Shown here piece by piece: positions 9,158-17,710 of a stretch of 17,710 nt of DNA; position 1 is the first letter of the stretch; the number at the start of each line of letters is the position of its first letter. A program made the position numbers and the translations under genes. The notes beneath the pieces are model-generated. The model worked only from the letters and a program-made list of their open reading frames with translations. It was not told the DNA's origin and made no database searches. Source of the DNA: Deltaproteobacteria bacterium. GTDB taxonomy: Bacteria; Myxococcota; Polyangia; Haliangiales; Haliangiaceae. The stretch is taken from positions 1 through 17,710 of the forward strand of contig JAGSPR010000089.1 in assembly GCA_018262455.1 (NCBI GenBank), written 5' to 3'.

Positions 9158-9677
9158 AGGCGCTCCCGGTCGCGTGATAGACGAGCACGCGATGTTGGAG
9201 GATCTGCTTTGGATCGGTGAGGTACAGGGTCGCGGCCGTGGCCGAGCCGTCCGGGTAGAAGTCGATGTCGAGCTCCCCCGTGGTCTGCACGGGGGTCTGG
9301 CCCGACGCCTGGGCCCCGGCGACCGCCGCCCACAGCGTCACGGTGGACGGCAGCCTGATCCGTTCGACGAAGCTCGCGCTGTTGATGTTCGCCTGCGCCA
9401 TGCCCACGGTGTTCGCCTGCCAGATGTCGATCTCGGGCGGAGTCATCTCGAGGTGGACCGCGGCGCGATGGATGCGCCGCGTGTTGAGCGCGCGGGTCCG
9501 GGCGAGGTTGAGCGAGCCAGCGAGCTGCTCGGAGAACGCGCTCGGCGTGACGCCGAACGTGGTGCTGTTCATCCCGATGACGATCGCCGAGACGATCCCG
9601 ATGATCGCGACGACGATCGCCAGCTCCATCAAGGTGAAGCCACGCTGACCGTGGCGTGAGCGCTCAGTTGCCTTCAT
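9138..9677 (-). CDS. fimU: FimU/GspH-type minor pilin
   Basis: A 179-residue prepilin of the GspH/FimT group. The leader is MKATERSRHGQRG and the helix FTLMELAIVVAIIGIVSAIV has Phe+1 and Glu+5. The following LARTRALNTRRIHRAAVHLE resembles the conserved N-terminal region of GspH/FimT, and a late DIDFYPDGSATAATLYL matches the usual F-x-P-x-G strand of the family. ATG 9677 was chosen because it gives the normal leader and is preceded by AGAAGG. It overlaps the end of the upstream pilin gene by 14 bp. In the pilus tip complex FimU usually links the PilVWX core to the major pilin. Confidence 0.86.
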   Translation of the reverse strand: MKATERSRHGQRGFTLMELAIVVAIIGIVSAIVIGMNSTTFGVTPSAFSEQLAGSLNLARTRALNTRRIHRAAVHLEMTPPEIDIWQANTVGMAQANINSASFVERIRLPSTVTLWAAVAGAQASGQTPVQTTGELDIDFYPDGSATAATLYLTDPKQILQHRVLVYHATGSAYARLAW

Positions 9678-10188
9678 TGACCTTCTGGACGGTGCTGTCG
9701 AGGCTGCTCTGCAAGTACTGGCTGTTGATCGTCGAGCTGCCGTCCATGTTGCAGGTCGCGACGATGAAGTACCAGCCGTTCGCCGGGCTCGTCGGCAAGG
9801 TGAAGCCAGCGGGTGGAGACGGGTTGACGCCGGCCGCACCGATGGTGACCGCGTAGCTGCAGCGCAGCTGGGGCGTTGGCGACTGGAGGCCGAGGGCGAG
9901 CCAGGAGGCCGAGGACGTGCACGCCGCGATCGACTGCAGCTGCGCGCTCGGCGTGGTCGGACAGGTCGGCACGGCGAGGTAGCTCCCGGCCTCGCCCTTG
10001 TAGCGGTCCTGCTTGACGCTCACCTCGGTGAACATCGCCATGACCTCCGCGTCGCCCTTGGTCTTGCGCGCCTCCCGGAGGAAGAACGGCACGGCGATCG
10101 CTGCAAGGACTCCGATGATCACGACGGCGATCATCAACTCGATGAGCGTGAAGCCACGCTCCTCACGATCCACCCGCGCTGGACGCAT
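9664..10188 (-). CDS. PilA-like type IV pilin, first gene of the pilin operon
   Basis: A 174-residue prepilin. Leader MRPARVDREERG is followed by FTLIELMIAVVIIGVLAAIA and VPFF, the hallmark of major-pilin-like subunits (Phe+1, Glu+5, Pro22-type kink). The globular part has four cysteines (CPTT, ACTS, RCSY, TCNM contexts) that may form disulfides, and a C-terminus resembling secreted pilin D-regions. ATG 10188 gives a 12-residue leader but has no clear Shine-Dalgarno sequence; an in-frame GTG further upstream is possible. It is the promoter-proximal gene of five overlapping pilin genes. It may be a fifth minor pilin or a specialised PilA paralogue rather than the genome's main pilin, which cannot be decided from this window. 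Confidence 0.83.
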   Translation of the reverse strand: MRPARVDREERGFTLIELMIAVVIIGVLAAIAVPFFLREARKTKGDAEVMAMFTEVSVKQDRYKGEAGSYLAVPTCPTTPSAQLQSIAACTSSASWLALGLQSPTPQLRCSYAVTIGAAGVNPSPPAGFTLPTSPANGWYFIVATCNMDGSSTINSQYLQSSLDSTVQKVNEGN

Positions 10189-10382
10189 GACCACGTGCCA
10201 GACTACCACACGACGACCGCGACAATCGATTTTCGATCGGTGAGGTGCCTCGATCCTCGTCGGTGTCAAGCCCGATCCACCCACCGGGTCCTACATCGGA
10301 GTGCGAGCGCTGGGGCCCGTCGACGATGCGGGGAGTTGTGGCTAGATTACCTACGATGCAATGCCGCTCGAGTTCGTCTACG
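10189..10382. promoter_or_regulatory. Divergent promoter region between pilin operon and pilY1-like gene
   Basis: This 194-bp gap separates the two divergent pilus transcripts. For the plus-strand gene, a weak sigma70-like pair is visible: TCGACG (10320-10325), 17 bp spacing, TAGATT (10343-10348), placing a start about 27 bp before ATG 10383. For the minus strand, a perfect TTGACA lies at 10269-10264, but no good -10 follows at normal spacing. A 13-bp inverted repeat ATCGA-TTT-TCGAT (10225-10237) between them could be an operator. All of this is motif inspection only. Confidence 0.35.
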
Positions 10383-13127
10383 ATGGTCAGTATGACGCTT
10401 CGGAGTGTTGCTCATCGTGTTGGGCTCGGTGTTGTCGCAACGCTTCTCGCGATGCACGCTCGCGAGGCGCGAGCGGGTGCGTGCATCCCCGGGTTCGATT
10501 ACGGCGTGTTCACGAACGGCAAGATGTCGCTCGAGAACTTCGCTTCCTCGGACAGCTTCAACTCGGCGGTCGGCGCGTATGCAGCGGGCGGCTGCGGCGG
10601 CAACCTGGGCACGAACTCCGCATCCTCCGGTGCGGCCGCCCTGCAGAACAACGCCCACCCCTGCGGCACGATCACGACCGGCGCGGGAGGAACGGTCACC
10701 GCGGTGGGCAACTCGAGCTTCACCGGCCCGAGCCTCGCGCTGTCCTCGCCGGTGACCCTGTCCACCGTCACGGCTCCCGTGCTTCCGGCGGGAGGCGCCG
10801 CCACCTTCGGCGACAACGCGACGCACGTGCTCGCGCCCGGCTTCTCGTACACCTCGATGAGCTGCTCGGGACCGAACACGGTGATCTCGCTGAGCGCAGG
10901 CAACTACGTCGTCACCGGCGACATCATCCTGAACCAGTGCAAGATCAAGGTCACCTCGGGGCTGGCGGTGGTCTACTTCAAGGCGCTGTTCGATGTGTCG
11001 AACTTCGCGACGATCAACGCGCCCACGACGTCGGGGCTGCCGACCAACCTGGTGTTCATGGGGACGACCAGCAGCACCAACGTGATCCACTTCTACAACA
11101 CGGTGAAGGTCTACGCCGGGATCTACGCGCCGTCGGCCAGCGAGTTCCATATCGAGCAGTTCTCGGAGCTGTTCGGCGCGGTCGTCGCGGCGTCCTACCA
11201 CGGCGAGAACCACGCCGACATCCACTACGATCAGGCGATGGCGAGCCTCGCCGGCGGTCCGTTCGCGTGCGCGGGCGAGGTCTCGCGAGCCACCCCGATC
11301 GTCGCGACGGTCGGCGGCACCTCGGCCGTGGTCCAGGGCACGTTCAAGACGCCGCCAACCAGCAGGACCACGATCACCGACACCGCCAGCATCGCGACGT
11401 TCTCCTACCCGTATCTCGAAGGTCACATGCGCGCACGCGCGGTCTCGTCGATCACCACCGCCGAGACGGCGTTCTCGGCGGGCACGATCCTGTTCGATGC
11501 CGGCGCCAGCGGCAAGATCCCGGCACGCGTCAACGCCGGGTGCGCGAGCTTCACCGGGACCTGCCGCAACGTGTTCACGAACACGAACAGCGTCCCGTCG
11601 GACGGACGGACGTTCCACCCCACGCAGGTCCAGCTCAAGGACAGCAACGCGAGCGCGATCGGCGCGCTGATCGCGCCGGCCTCGGTGGTCACCGGCATCA
11701 CCGCCGCCAACTGGCAGACGATCGTGCGAAAGGTGGTCTCGGGCGGCCTCGGCGGCGTCGATCGCTCGACCGTGGCGGTGATCGGCCCCAGCGCGGTGGC
11801 GGGCACGACGACGCGGCCGACGATCGCGTACTTCGGCGCGACCGACGGGATGATCCACGCGGTCTGCGCGAGCACGGGCGGCACCACGGCCACCGTGGCG
11901 TCCCCGGGCACCGTCTGCCCGAGCCTCGGCACCGAGCTGTGGGCGTTCTTGCCCGGCACCCAGCTGCCGCTCGTCCGCAACAACGCCGCGCGGATCGACG
12001 GCTCGGTCCGGGTGCTCGATGCGTTCGGCGACTTCACCAACGACCCGGCCACCGGCAAGAAGAGCTGGCACACGATCCTGACGTTCCAGACGGGATCCTC
12101 GATCGGCAGCCGGCCGGGCGCCTACGCGCTCGACGTCACGGATCCCGCGAGCCCGATCATCCTGTGGGAGGTGACGACCCCGACCGCGCCGGCCGCGCAA
12201 GACTTCGGCACCGGGCTGGTGATGGCGGCCGGCAGGGCGACGATCAACGGGACGCCCACCAACGTCGTCGTCGCGCAGACCAGCAACGGCGGCACCGGCG
12301 GTGCCGGCATCGTGGCGACCGCGTTGCAGCTCGAGACCGGCACCGAGCAATGGCAGTTCTCGTATGCGTACCCGGAGACCCCGCGCGGCGGCCTGTTGAA
12401 CCTCCCCTACCCCACGACCGGGATCCCGGGCGGCGCGACCGGCGTGGACCTGGTCGGTACGGGAGATGTGACCGACTTCGTGTTCGGTGACCTCTACGGC
12501 GACGTGTGGCGCGTCGATGCCGGCACCGGCGTCAGCACCACGGGTGCGACGACCCCGCTGTTCTCGTTCACGACCGACAAGCACCCGATCGGTGTCCCCG
12601 CGGCGGTGTTCAGCGCGAGCGGCTCGCTGTACGCGGCCTTCGCCTCGGGAGGCTATGACGATCCGACGGTCACGTCCTGGTCCCTCCCGAGCCAGTTCCT
12701 GATCGCGGTCAAGCTCAAGCCGACCGGCACCAGCTTCCCGCTGGCGGAGACCGCGACGAAGTGCACGACCTGTGACCTGATGCTCGCCACGCCGCTGGCC
12801 GCCAGCAAGGGGTTCTCCCAGGCGCTCATCGTGGGCAATCAGCTGTTCGTGACCACCGATACCACCGACGTCAACTTCTCGACGTTCGGCACGACGTCGG
12901 CCAACACCGGCAGCCTGATGACCGTCAACCTGGCCACCTCGACCAGCACGACGGTGGTGATCTCCGGTGGTGCGAGCTCGCTCGCCAGCTCGGGGACCAC
13001 GCTGATCTCCTCGACCAGCGATCAGCAGAGCAAGCTGGCGACCAGCGCGACCTCGACCACCGGAACGTCGGTCGACAGCGTCGCGGTCGCCAAGATCACC
13101 CGCGCGCTGTGGCTGCGCAGCAAGTGA
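10383..13127 (+). CDS. pilY1: PilY1-type pilus tip protein with DUF7305-like N-terminal domain
   Basis: A 914-residue exported protein. The signal peptide runs to about residue 31 (cleavage near AREARA). Residues about 33-285 form a Gly/Ser/Thr-rich beta-helix-like domain with a repeated strand pattern, an AGIYAPSASEFHIEQFSELFGAVVA block and an ending HYDQAMASL, which resembles DUF7305. The C-terminal half is PilY1: RPTIAYFGATDGMIHAV (about 477), ELWAFLPGTQLPLVRNNAAR, SRPGAYALDVTDP, and VFGDLYGDVWRVD (about 692), i.e. the beta-propeller that binds the minor pilins. The calcium loop usually seen before GDL is degenerate (GTGDVTDFVFGD). No VWA/MIDAS domain was found. ATG 10383 is used; ATG 10392 is equally possible and neither has a clear ribosome-binding site. 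It is divergent from the minor-pilin operon, with which it would assemble at the pilus tip as an adhesin and primer. Confidence 0.85.
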   Translation: MVSMTLRSVAHRVGLGVVATLLAMHAREARAGACIPGFDYGVFTNGKMSLENFASSDSFNSAVGAYAAGGCGGNLGTNSASSGAAALQNNAHPCGTITTGAGGTVTAVGNSSFTGPSLALSSPVTLSTVTAPVLPAGGAATFGDNATHVLAPGFSYTSMSCSGPNTVISLSAGNYVVTGDIILNQCKIKVTSGLAVVYFKALFDVSNFATINAPTTSGLPTNLVFMGTTSSTNVIHFYNTVKVYAGIYAPSASEFHIEQFSELFGAVVAASYHGENHADIHYDQAMASLAGGPFACAGEVSRATPIVATVGGTSAVVQGTFKTPPTSRTTITDTASIATFSYPYLEGHMRARAVSSITTAETAFSAGTILFDAGASGKIPARVNAGCASFTGTCRNVFTNTNSVPSDGRTFHPTQVQLKDSNASAIGALIAPASVVTGITAANWQTIVRKVVSGGLGGVDRSTVAVIGPSAVAGTTTRPTIAYFGATDGMIHAVCASTGGTTATVASPGTVCPSLGTELWAFLPGTQLPLVRNNAARIDGSVRVLDAFGDFTNDPATGKKSWHTILTFQTGSSIGSRPGAYALDVTDPASPIILWEVTTPTAPAAQDFGTGLVMAAGRATINGTPTNVVVAQTSNGGTGGAGIVATALQLETGTEQWQFSYAYPETPRGGLLNLPYPTTGIPGGATGVDLVGTGDVTDFVFGDLYGDVWRVDAGTGVSTTGATTPLFSFTTDKHPIGVPAAVFSASGSLYAAFASGGYDDPTVTSWSLPSQFLIAVKLKPTGTSFPLAETATKCTTCDLMLATPLAASKGFSQALIVGNQLFVTTDTTDVNFSTFGTTSANTGSLMTVNLATSTSTTVVISGGASSLASSGTTLISSTSDQQSKLATSATSTTGTSVDSVAVAKITRALWLRSK

Positions 13128-13142
13128 TCTGAGCGGCGGGCT

Positions 13143-14825
13143 TCACGTCCGGGGGCGACCGTCGGTGTCGAGCTCGACGAGCCCGCCGGCGCCGACATCG
13201 CCCCGCGCCGCGAGGTCGGCGAGCGCCTCGCGCAGCGTGAGCTGCTTGCCGTCCTTCAGGTAGGGCACGTCCTTGCCGTCAGAGCCGCGCACGATCACCT
13301 TGGCGTCGCCGTCGCCGACGACGAGGTAGACCGCCTGGCCGGGGCGGAGCTGCTTGGCGGCGGCGGCCTTCACCTGCGCCTCGTTGACCTGGCCGACCTT
13401 GGCGACGTACGAACCGTAGTAGTCGAGCGGCAGGCCGAAGTAGACCAGCCGGCGATACTGGCCGAGCGCGGCCTGGGCGGTGGCGAACTGGCCGGGGAGC
13501 CCGAGGATCGCGCCCTGCTTCTCGCGGTCGAGCTCGTCGCGCGTGATCGGGGTCTTGGCCGACCACAGCTCCTTCACCTCGCGGTCGATCTCGAGCAGCG
13601 TCTGGTAGGTCGCGTCGGTGCGCACCGACGCGCTCGCGCTGAACGTGCCGTACTGCTTCGTGTAGCCGAACCCGCCGCGCGCGCCGTACGAGTAGCCCTT
13701 GTTCTCGCGCAGGTTCATGTTGAGCCGGCTCGCGAAGCCGCCGCCGAACACCGACGTCATCAGCGTGTTGGCGAAGTAGTCGGGCGCGGTGCGGCTGGGG
13801 CCGAAGTGGAGCTGCGAGACCTGGGACTGGGCCGAGCCCGGGATGTGGACGAAGAAGATCCGCCCGGGGAGCGTCTTGGGCTGGGAGAGCGCGGGCAGCT
13901 TCGGGGCGGCGCCCTTCCACGTCGCGAGCTCGCCCTGCTCGAAGTAGCCGCGGACGGCCGCCTCGGTCAGATCGCCGACGACGAACAGCCGCGCGCTGGC
14001 CGGCTTGAAGTGGGTGGTCGCGTACTGCTTGCAGTCGTCGAGCGTGATCGCGCGCAGCGAATCCTCAGTGACCACCGTGCCGAACGGGTGCGCGGGGCCG
14101 AACAGCACGGTGCCGGTGACGCGGCCCGCGACCGAGGCCGGGTTGCCCTTGGACTGGCGGACGCTCTCGATCCGGCGCTTGATCATGCGATCGAAGTCCG
14201 AGGCGCGCAGCCCCGGCGAGCGCAGGGTCGAGACGAACAGCTCGAACGTGGGCTGGAGGTGCTTGGTCAGGCTGCCGAGCGTCAGGCCGGTCGAGTCATC
14301 GGCCGCGTACGCGCTGACGCTCGAGGCGACATCGGCGAGCGCCTCGGCGTACTGCAGCTTGTCGAGCTTGTCGGTGCCCTCGGTGAGCATCGCCATGCAG
14401 ACGCTCGCGAGGCCCTCCTTGCCTTTCGGATCGGTCATCGATCCGCCGTCGAAGTTGAGATCGAGCGAGACGATCGGCAGCGTGTGCTGCTCGACCAGGA
14501 ACACCTTCACCCCGTTCTTGAGCGTGAACGGCTTGACCTTCGGCAACCGGAACGGCCGCGGCGCGCCCGCGGGCGGCTGCTGGGTGCGGAAGTCTTCGTC
14601 GGGAAACGCGAGCTCCTGGGGAGCTGCGGTCTGCGTGGCGTTGACCGGTGGCGGCATGGGTGCCTCGGGCTGGGTGGGACGGTCCGGATCAGGGGGTGCG
14701 GTTTCGGAGCCCGCGACCGGCGCCGGGATCGAGGTGGGGTGCGGTGACGGACCGCAGGCGACGACGGAGAGGATCGGCCCGGCGAACCAGGTGGCGATCG
14801 TGAAGATGGAGGCTGCGCGGGTCAT
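13143..14825 (-). CDS. M16 family peptidase-like lipoprotein, non-catalytic subunit
   Basis: A 560-residue protein with two M16 domains. It has a lipoprotein-like signal (VVAC, Cys24), then a Pro/Thr-rich linker to about residue 90. In the first M16 domain the zinc motif HXXEH is replaced by SVCMA (141-145, in GLASVCMAMLTEGT), so it should not cleave peptides by itself. The second domain has an intact R/Y substrate-binding motif (NLRENKGYSYGARGGF, about 365-382). The start ATG overlaps the stop of the upstream catalytic gene as ATGA and has GGAG seven bases before it. By analogy with mitochondrial processing peptidase and bacterial M16 heterodimers, it likely pairs with the upstream product in the periplasm. 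Its 3' end faces the pilY1 end with only 15 bp between. Confidence 0.86.
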   Translation of the reverse strand: MTRAASIFTIATWFAGPILSVVACGPSPHPTSIPAPVAGSETAPPDPDRPTQPEAPMPPPVNATQTAAPQELAFPDEDFRTQQPPAGAPRPFRLPKVKPFTLKNGVKVFLVEQHTLPIVSLDLNFDGGSMTDPKGKEGLASVCMAMLTEGTDKLDKLQYAEALADVASSVSAYAADDSTGLTLGSLTKHLQPTFELFVSTLRSPGLRASDFDRMIKRRIESVRQSKGNPASVAGRVTGTVLFGPAHPFGTVVTEDSLRAITLDDCKQYATTHFKPASARLFVVGDLTEAAVRGYFEQGELATWKGAAPKLPALSQPKTLPGRIFFVHIPGSAQSQVSQLHFGPSRTAPDYFANTLMTSVFGGGFASRLNMNLRENKGYSYGARGGFGYTKQYGTFSASASVRTDATYQTLLEIDREVKELWSAKTPITRDELDREKQGAILGLPGQFATAQAALGQYRRLVYFGLPLDYYGSYVAKVGQVNEAQVKAAAAKQLRPGQAVYLVVGDGDAKVIVRGSDGKDVPYLKDGKQLTLREALADLAARGDVGAGGLVELDTDGRPRT

Positions 14826-16510
14826 TGCTTGGCTCCGGACGCATTCGGGTTCGTGATCACCGTGACCATGCGATCCGGCACCAGGTACTTCGCGGCGATG
14901 TCGCGGATCCTGACCGGGGTGGTCTTGCGGTAGCGGTCGAGATCCCAGGTCAGCTTGTCGGGATCCCCGAGGTAGTGGTTGTAGCCCTGCAGCGCCTGGG
15001 CGCGGCCGAGCGTGGTCTCGAAGCCGCGGATCGCGCCCGCCTCGTTGCCGGCGATCACGCGGCCGATCTCCTTGGCGGACAGCACCTCCCGGGTGATCCG
15101 CGCGAGCTCGCCCGCGACGATCTGCTTGACCTCGTCGAGGTTGGCCTCGCTGCGCAGCGTGACCGTGACGCTGAAGATGCCGGAGTACGTCGAGCCGTTC
15201 TGGAACGCGCTCACGCTCTGGGCGAGCGGGCGATCGTAGACCAGGGCCTTGTAGAGCCGGCCGCCATCGCGCGACAGCGCGTTCGCCACGATGTCGAGCT
15301 CGGCGTCGCCGTCGCCGTAGTTCGCCGGCGAATGCCACGAGAACTGGATCTGGCGGAGCTTCGCGAAGTCGTCCGACACCGTGATCGTGCTCGCCTTGAT
15401 CGAGGGCGCGGCGACCGCGACGACCTTGGGCTTGGCGCTGTTCGGGAACTTGCCGAACCACTTCTCGATCAGCTGCTTGGCCTGGGGGACGTCGAAGTCC
15501 CCGACGATCGCGAGCGTCGCGTTGGCCGGCACGTACCAGGTCTTGAAGAAGCCCTGGACGTCCGCGACCGAGGCCGCGATCAGGTCCTCGTGCCTGCCGA
15601 TCGTGAGGTAGCGGTACGGATGGCCCTCGGGGTAGAGCCCGGCGTAGTTCGCGAACCGGGCCTTGCCGTAGGGCTGGTTGTCGTAGTTCTGGCGGCGCTC
15701 GTTGCGCACGACCTCGATCTGGTTGTCGAGGCTGGTCTTGAAGTCGATCGGCTTGCCGTCCTTGCCGTTCGGCGGCTGCAGCAGGTAGCCCATGCGATCG
15801 CTCTCGAGCCAGAGGCCGGTCTCGAGCTGGTTGGACGGCACGGTCTCGAAGTAGTTGGTGCGATCCTGGTTCGTGGTGCCGTTGACGCCGTCCGCGCCGA
15901 TCTTCTTGAGGATGTCGAAGTGCTTGTCCTCGCCGACGTGGTGGCTGCCCTGGAACATCATGTGCTCGAACAGGTGCGCGAACCCGCTGTGGCCGTGGAC
16001 CTCGTGGCCCGAGCCGACGTGGTACCAGACGTTCACCGTCACGATCGGCACGCTGGTGTCGGGCGCGAGGATCACCTCGAGGCCGTTCGGCAGCACGTAC
16101 TTCTCGAACGCGAGCTTGGGGTCATCGCTGGCCGGCACCTGCGGGCGCAGCTGCGCGATCGGCTTGCCGGCGTTGTCGCCCGGCGCCGGGGCCTTCGCGG
16201 GCGTCGGCTGGCCACCCACGCCGATCAGCGCGCCGCCCAGCTTGGCGAACCGCTCGACCGCGTCCGCCTTGAGCTCGTAGCCCGGCGCGAGCTTTTCGTG
16301 GCACTGGTTGCAGCTCTTGATCTTGTGGTCCTTGGCGAACGCCTTCATGGCGTCCTTCGCCGCAGCTTGCCCGCCCTTCTCGCACGCGGCCTTGACCAGC
16401 GTGGTCTTGAAGTCCTTGTGGGCGCACGGGGTGCCGGCCCACGCGGAGCCCGACATGAATACGACGACGAGCAGCGGAAGCGCTGCGACCGCGGTCCTGG
16501 CAATCCTCAT
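14822..16510 (-). CDS. M16 zinc metallopeptidase with N-terminal CXXCH segment
   Basis: A 562-residue exported M16 peptidase. The signal peptide is about residues 1-25 (ending SAWA). An extra N-terminal segment (about 26-105) contains one CNQCH at 67-71, the covalent c-type heme attachment pattern. The first M16 domain has HLFEH (179-183) in GFAHLFEHMMFQGS; the third zinc ligand is probably Glu271 in VVRNERRQ. The second M16 domain lacks the usual R/Y pair: the equivalent stretch is RLYKALVYDRPLAQSV (about 418-433). ATG 16510 was chosen because TAGGGT lies eight bases upstream; a GTG at 16519 is in frame. The next gene overlaps by ATGA and supplies the missing R/Y motif, so the two probably form one heterodimeric enzyme. 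The heme segment could also be a structural or degenerate cytochrome remnant. Confidence 0.88.
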   Translation of the reverse strand: MRIARTAVAALPLLVVVFMSGSAWAGTPCAHKDFKTTLVKAACEKGGQAAAKDAMKAFAKDHKIKSCNQCHEKLAPGYELKADAVERFAKLGGALIGVGGQPTPAKAPAPGDNAGKPIAQLRPQVPASDDPKLAFEKYVLPNGLEVILAPDTSVPIVTVNVWYHVGSGHEVHGHSGFAHLFEHMMFQGSHHVGEDKHFDILKKIGADGVNGTTNQDRTNYFETVPSNQLETGLWLESDRMGYLLQPPNGKDGKPIDFKTSLDNQIEVVRNERRQNYDNQPYGKARFANYAGLYPEGHPYRYLTIGRHEDLIAASVADVQGFFKTWYVPANATLAIVGDFDVPQAKQLIEKWFGKFPNSAKPKVVAVAAPSIKASTITVSDDFAKLRQIQFSWHSPANYGDGDAELDIVANALSRDGGRLYKALVYDRPLAQSVSAFQNGSTYSGIFSVTVTLRSEANLDEVKQIVAGELARITREVLSAKEIGRVIAGNEAGAIRGFETTLGRAQALQGYNHYLGDPDKLTWDLDRYRKTTPVRIRDIAAKYLVPDRMVTVITNPNASGAKQ

Positions 16511-16525
16511 GGCGCGCACCCTACT

Positions 16526-16538
16526 ACAGCTCAGCTGT
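16526..16538. promoter_or_regulatory. 13-bp palindrome upstream of the M16 pair
   Basis: ACAGCT-C-AGCTGT is a perfect inverted repeat centred 22 bp before the ATG at 16510, in the 51-bp gap after the kinase stop. It could be an operator or a small RNA hairpin near the ribosome-binding site. The regulator is unknown. Confidence 0.35.
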
Positions 16539-16561
16539 CGAGGGCGCCAACCAAGGTCGAC

Positions 16562-17710
<1,149 letters not shown>

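Noticed and set aside
10185..10203. A sigma-54-like TGGCAC...GC element before the pilin operon
   Set aside because: The GG-GC spacing is one base too long and the element overlaps the start codon at 10188, so it cannot drive this gene as annotated.
10347..12584. A 745-codon antisense frame inside the pilY1-like gene
   Set aside because: Arg/Ala/Val/Gly-rich, no motif, and fully explained as a shadow of the PilY1 coding frame. The same holds for 957-2414 (-) and 7887-9659 (+).

Overview
This is a high-GC window with strong G/C third-position bias. It looks like a myxobacterial (Myxococcota, possibly Kofleriaceae-like) chromosome. The clues are a divergent PilY1/minor-pilin cluster, a Ser/Thr kinase with a C-terminal sensory domain, and a DUF4159 + VWA/amidotransferase-like membrane gene pair. 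The taxon is inferred from content only. No rRNA, tRNA, CRISPR array or transposase was seen.

Left part (1-5839, + strand). A Tat-signal DUF4159 protein is translationally coupled by a GTGA overlap to a large membrane protein that carries a VWA domain with an intact MIDAS and a class I glutamine-amidotransferase-like fold. Two unrecognised genes follow: a two-domain protein of 396 aa and a secreted, probably beta-propeller protein of 339 aa. Three copies of an octamer join these two and form a stop-start chain.

Middle (5840-6571). A four-helix-bundle (S23/rRNA-intervening-sequence type) gene sits between the arms of a long imperfect inverted repeat, about 96 aligned bp with 90 identities and a 44-bp perfect core. 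A 9-bp tandem repeat supplies its stop codon. The unit looks like an intervening-sequence-like cassette outside rRNA and is the most unusual structure in the window.

Pilus region (6572-13127). On the minus strand, reading leftward from 10188, there are a PilA-like pilin, FimU/GspH-, PilV-, PilW- and PilX-type minor pilins, all overlapping, and then after 89 bp a short Wza/EpsY-type polysaccharide-export lipoprotein. A PilY1-type tip protein is divergent on the plus strand. It has an N-terminal domain resembling DUF7305 in place of the VWA domain seen in some PilY1 proteins. The five pilins and PilY1 together make a complete type IVa pilus priming/tip set, and the export gene suggests a link to extracellular polysaccharide.

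Right part (13143-17710, - strand). Two M16 zinc-peptidase genes overlap by ATGA. The upstream one carries the zinc motif HLFEH and an N-terminal CXXCH segment. The downstream lipoprotein lacks the zinc motif but carries the R/Y substrate-binding motif, so the active site appears split across a heterodimer. Upstream of them is a Ser/Thr kinase with a C-terminal PAS-like domain, cut by the window edge.
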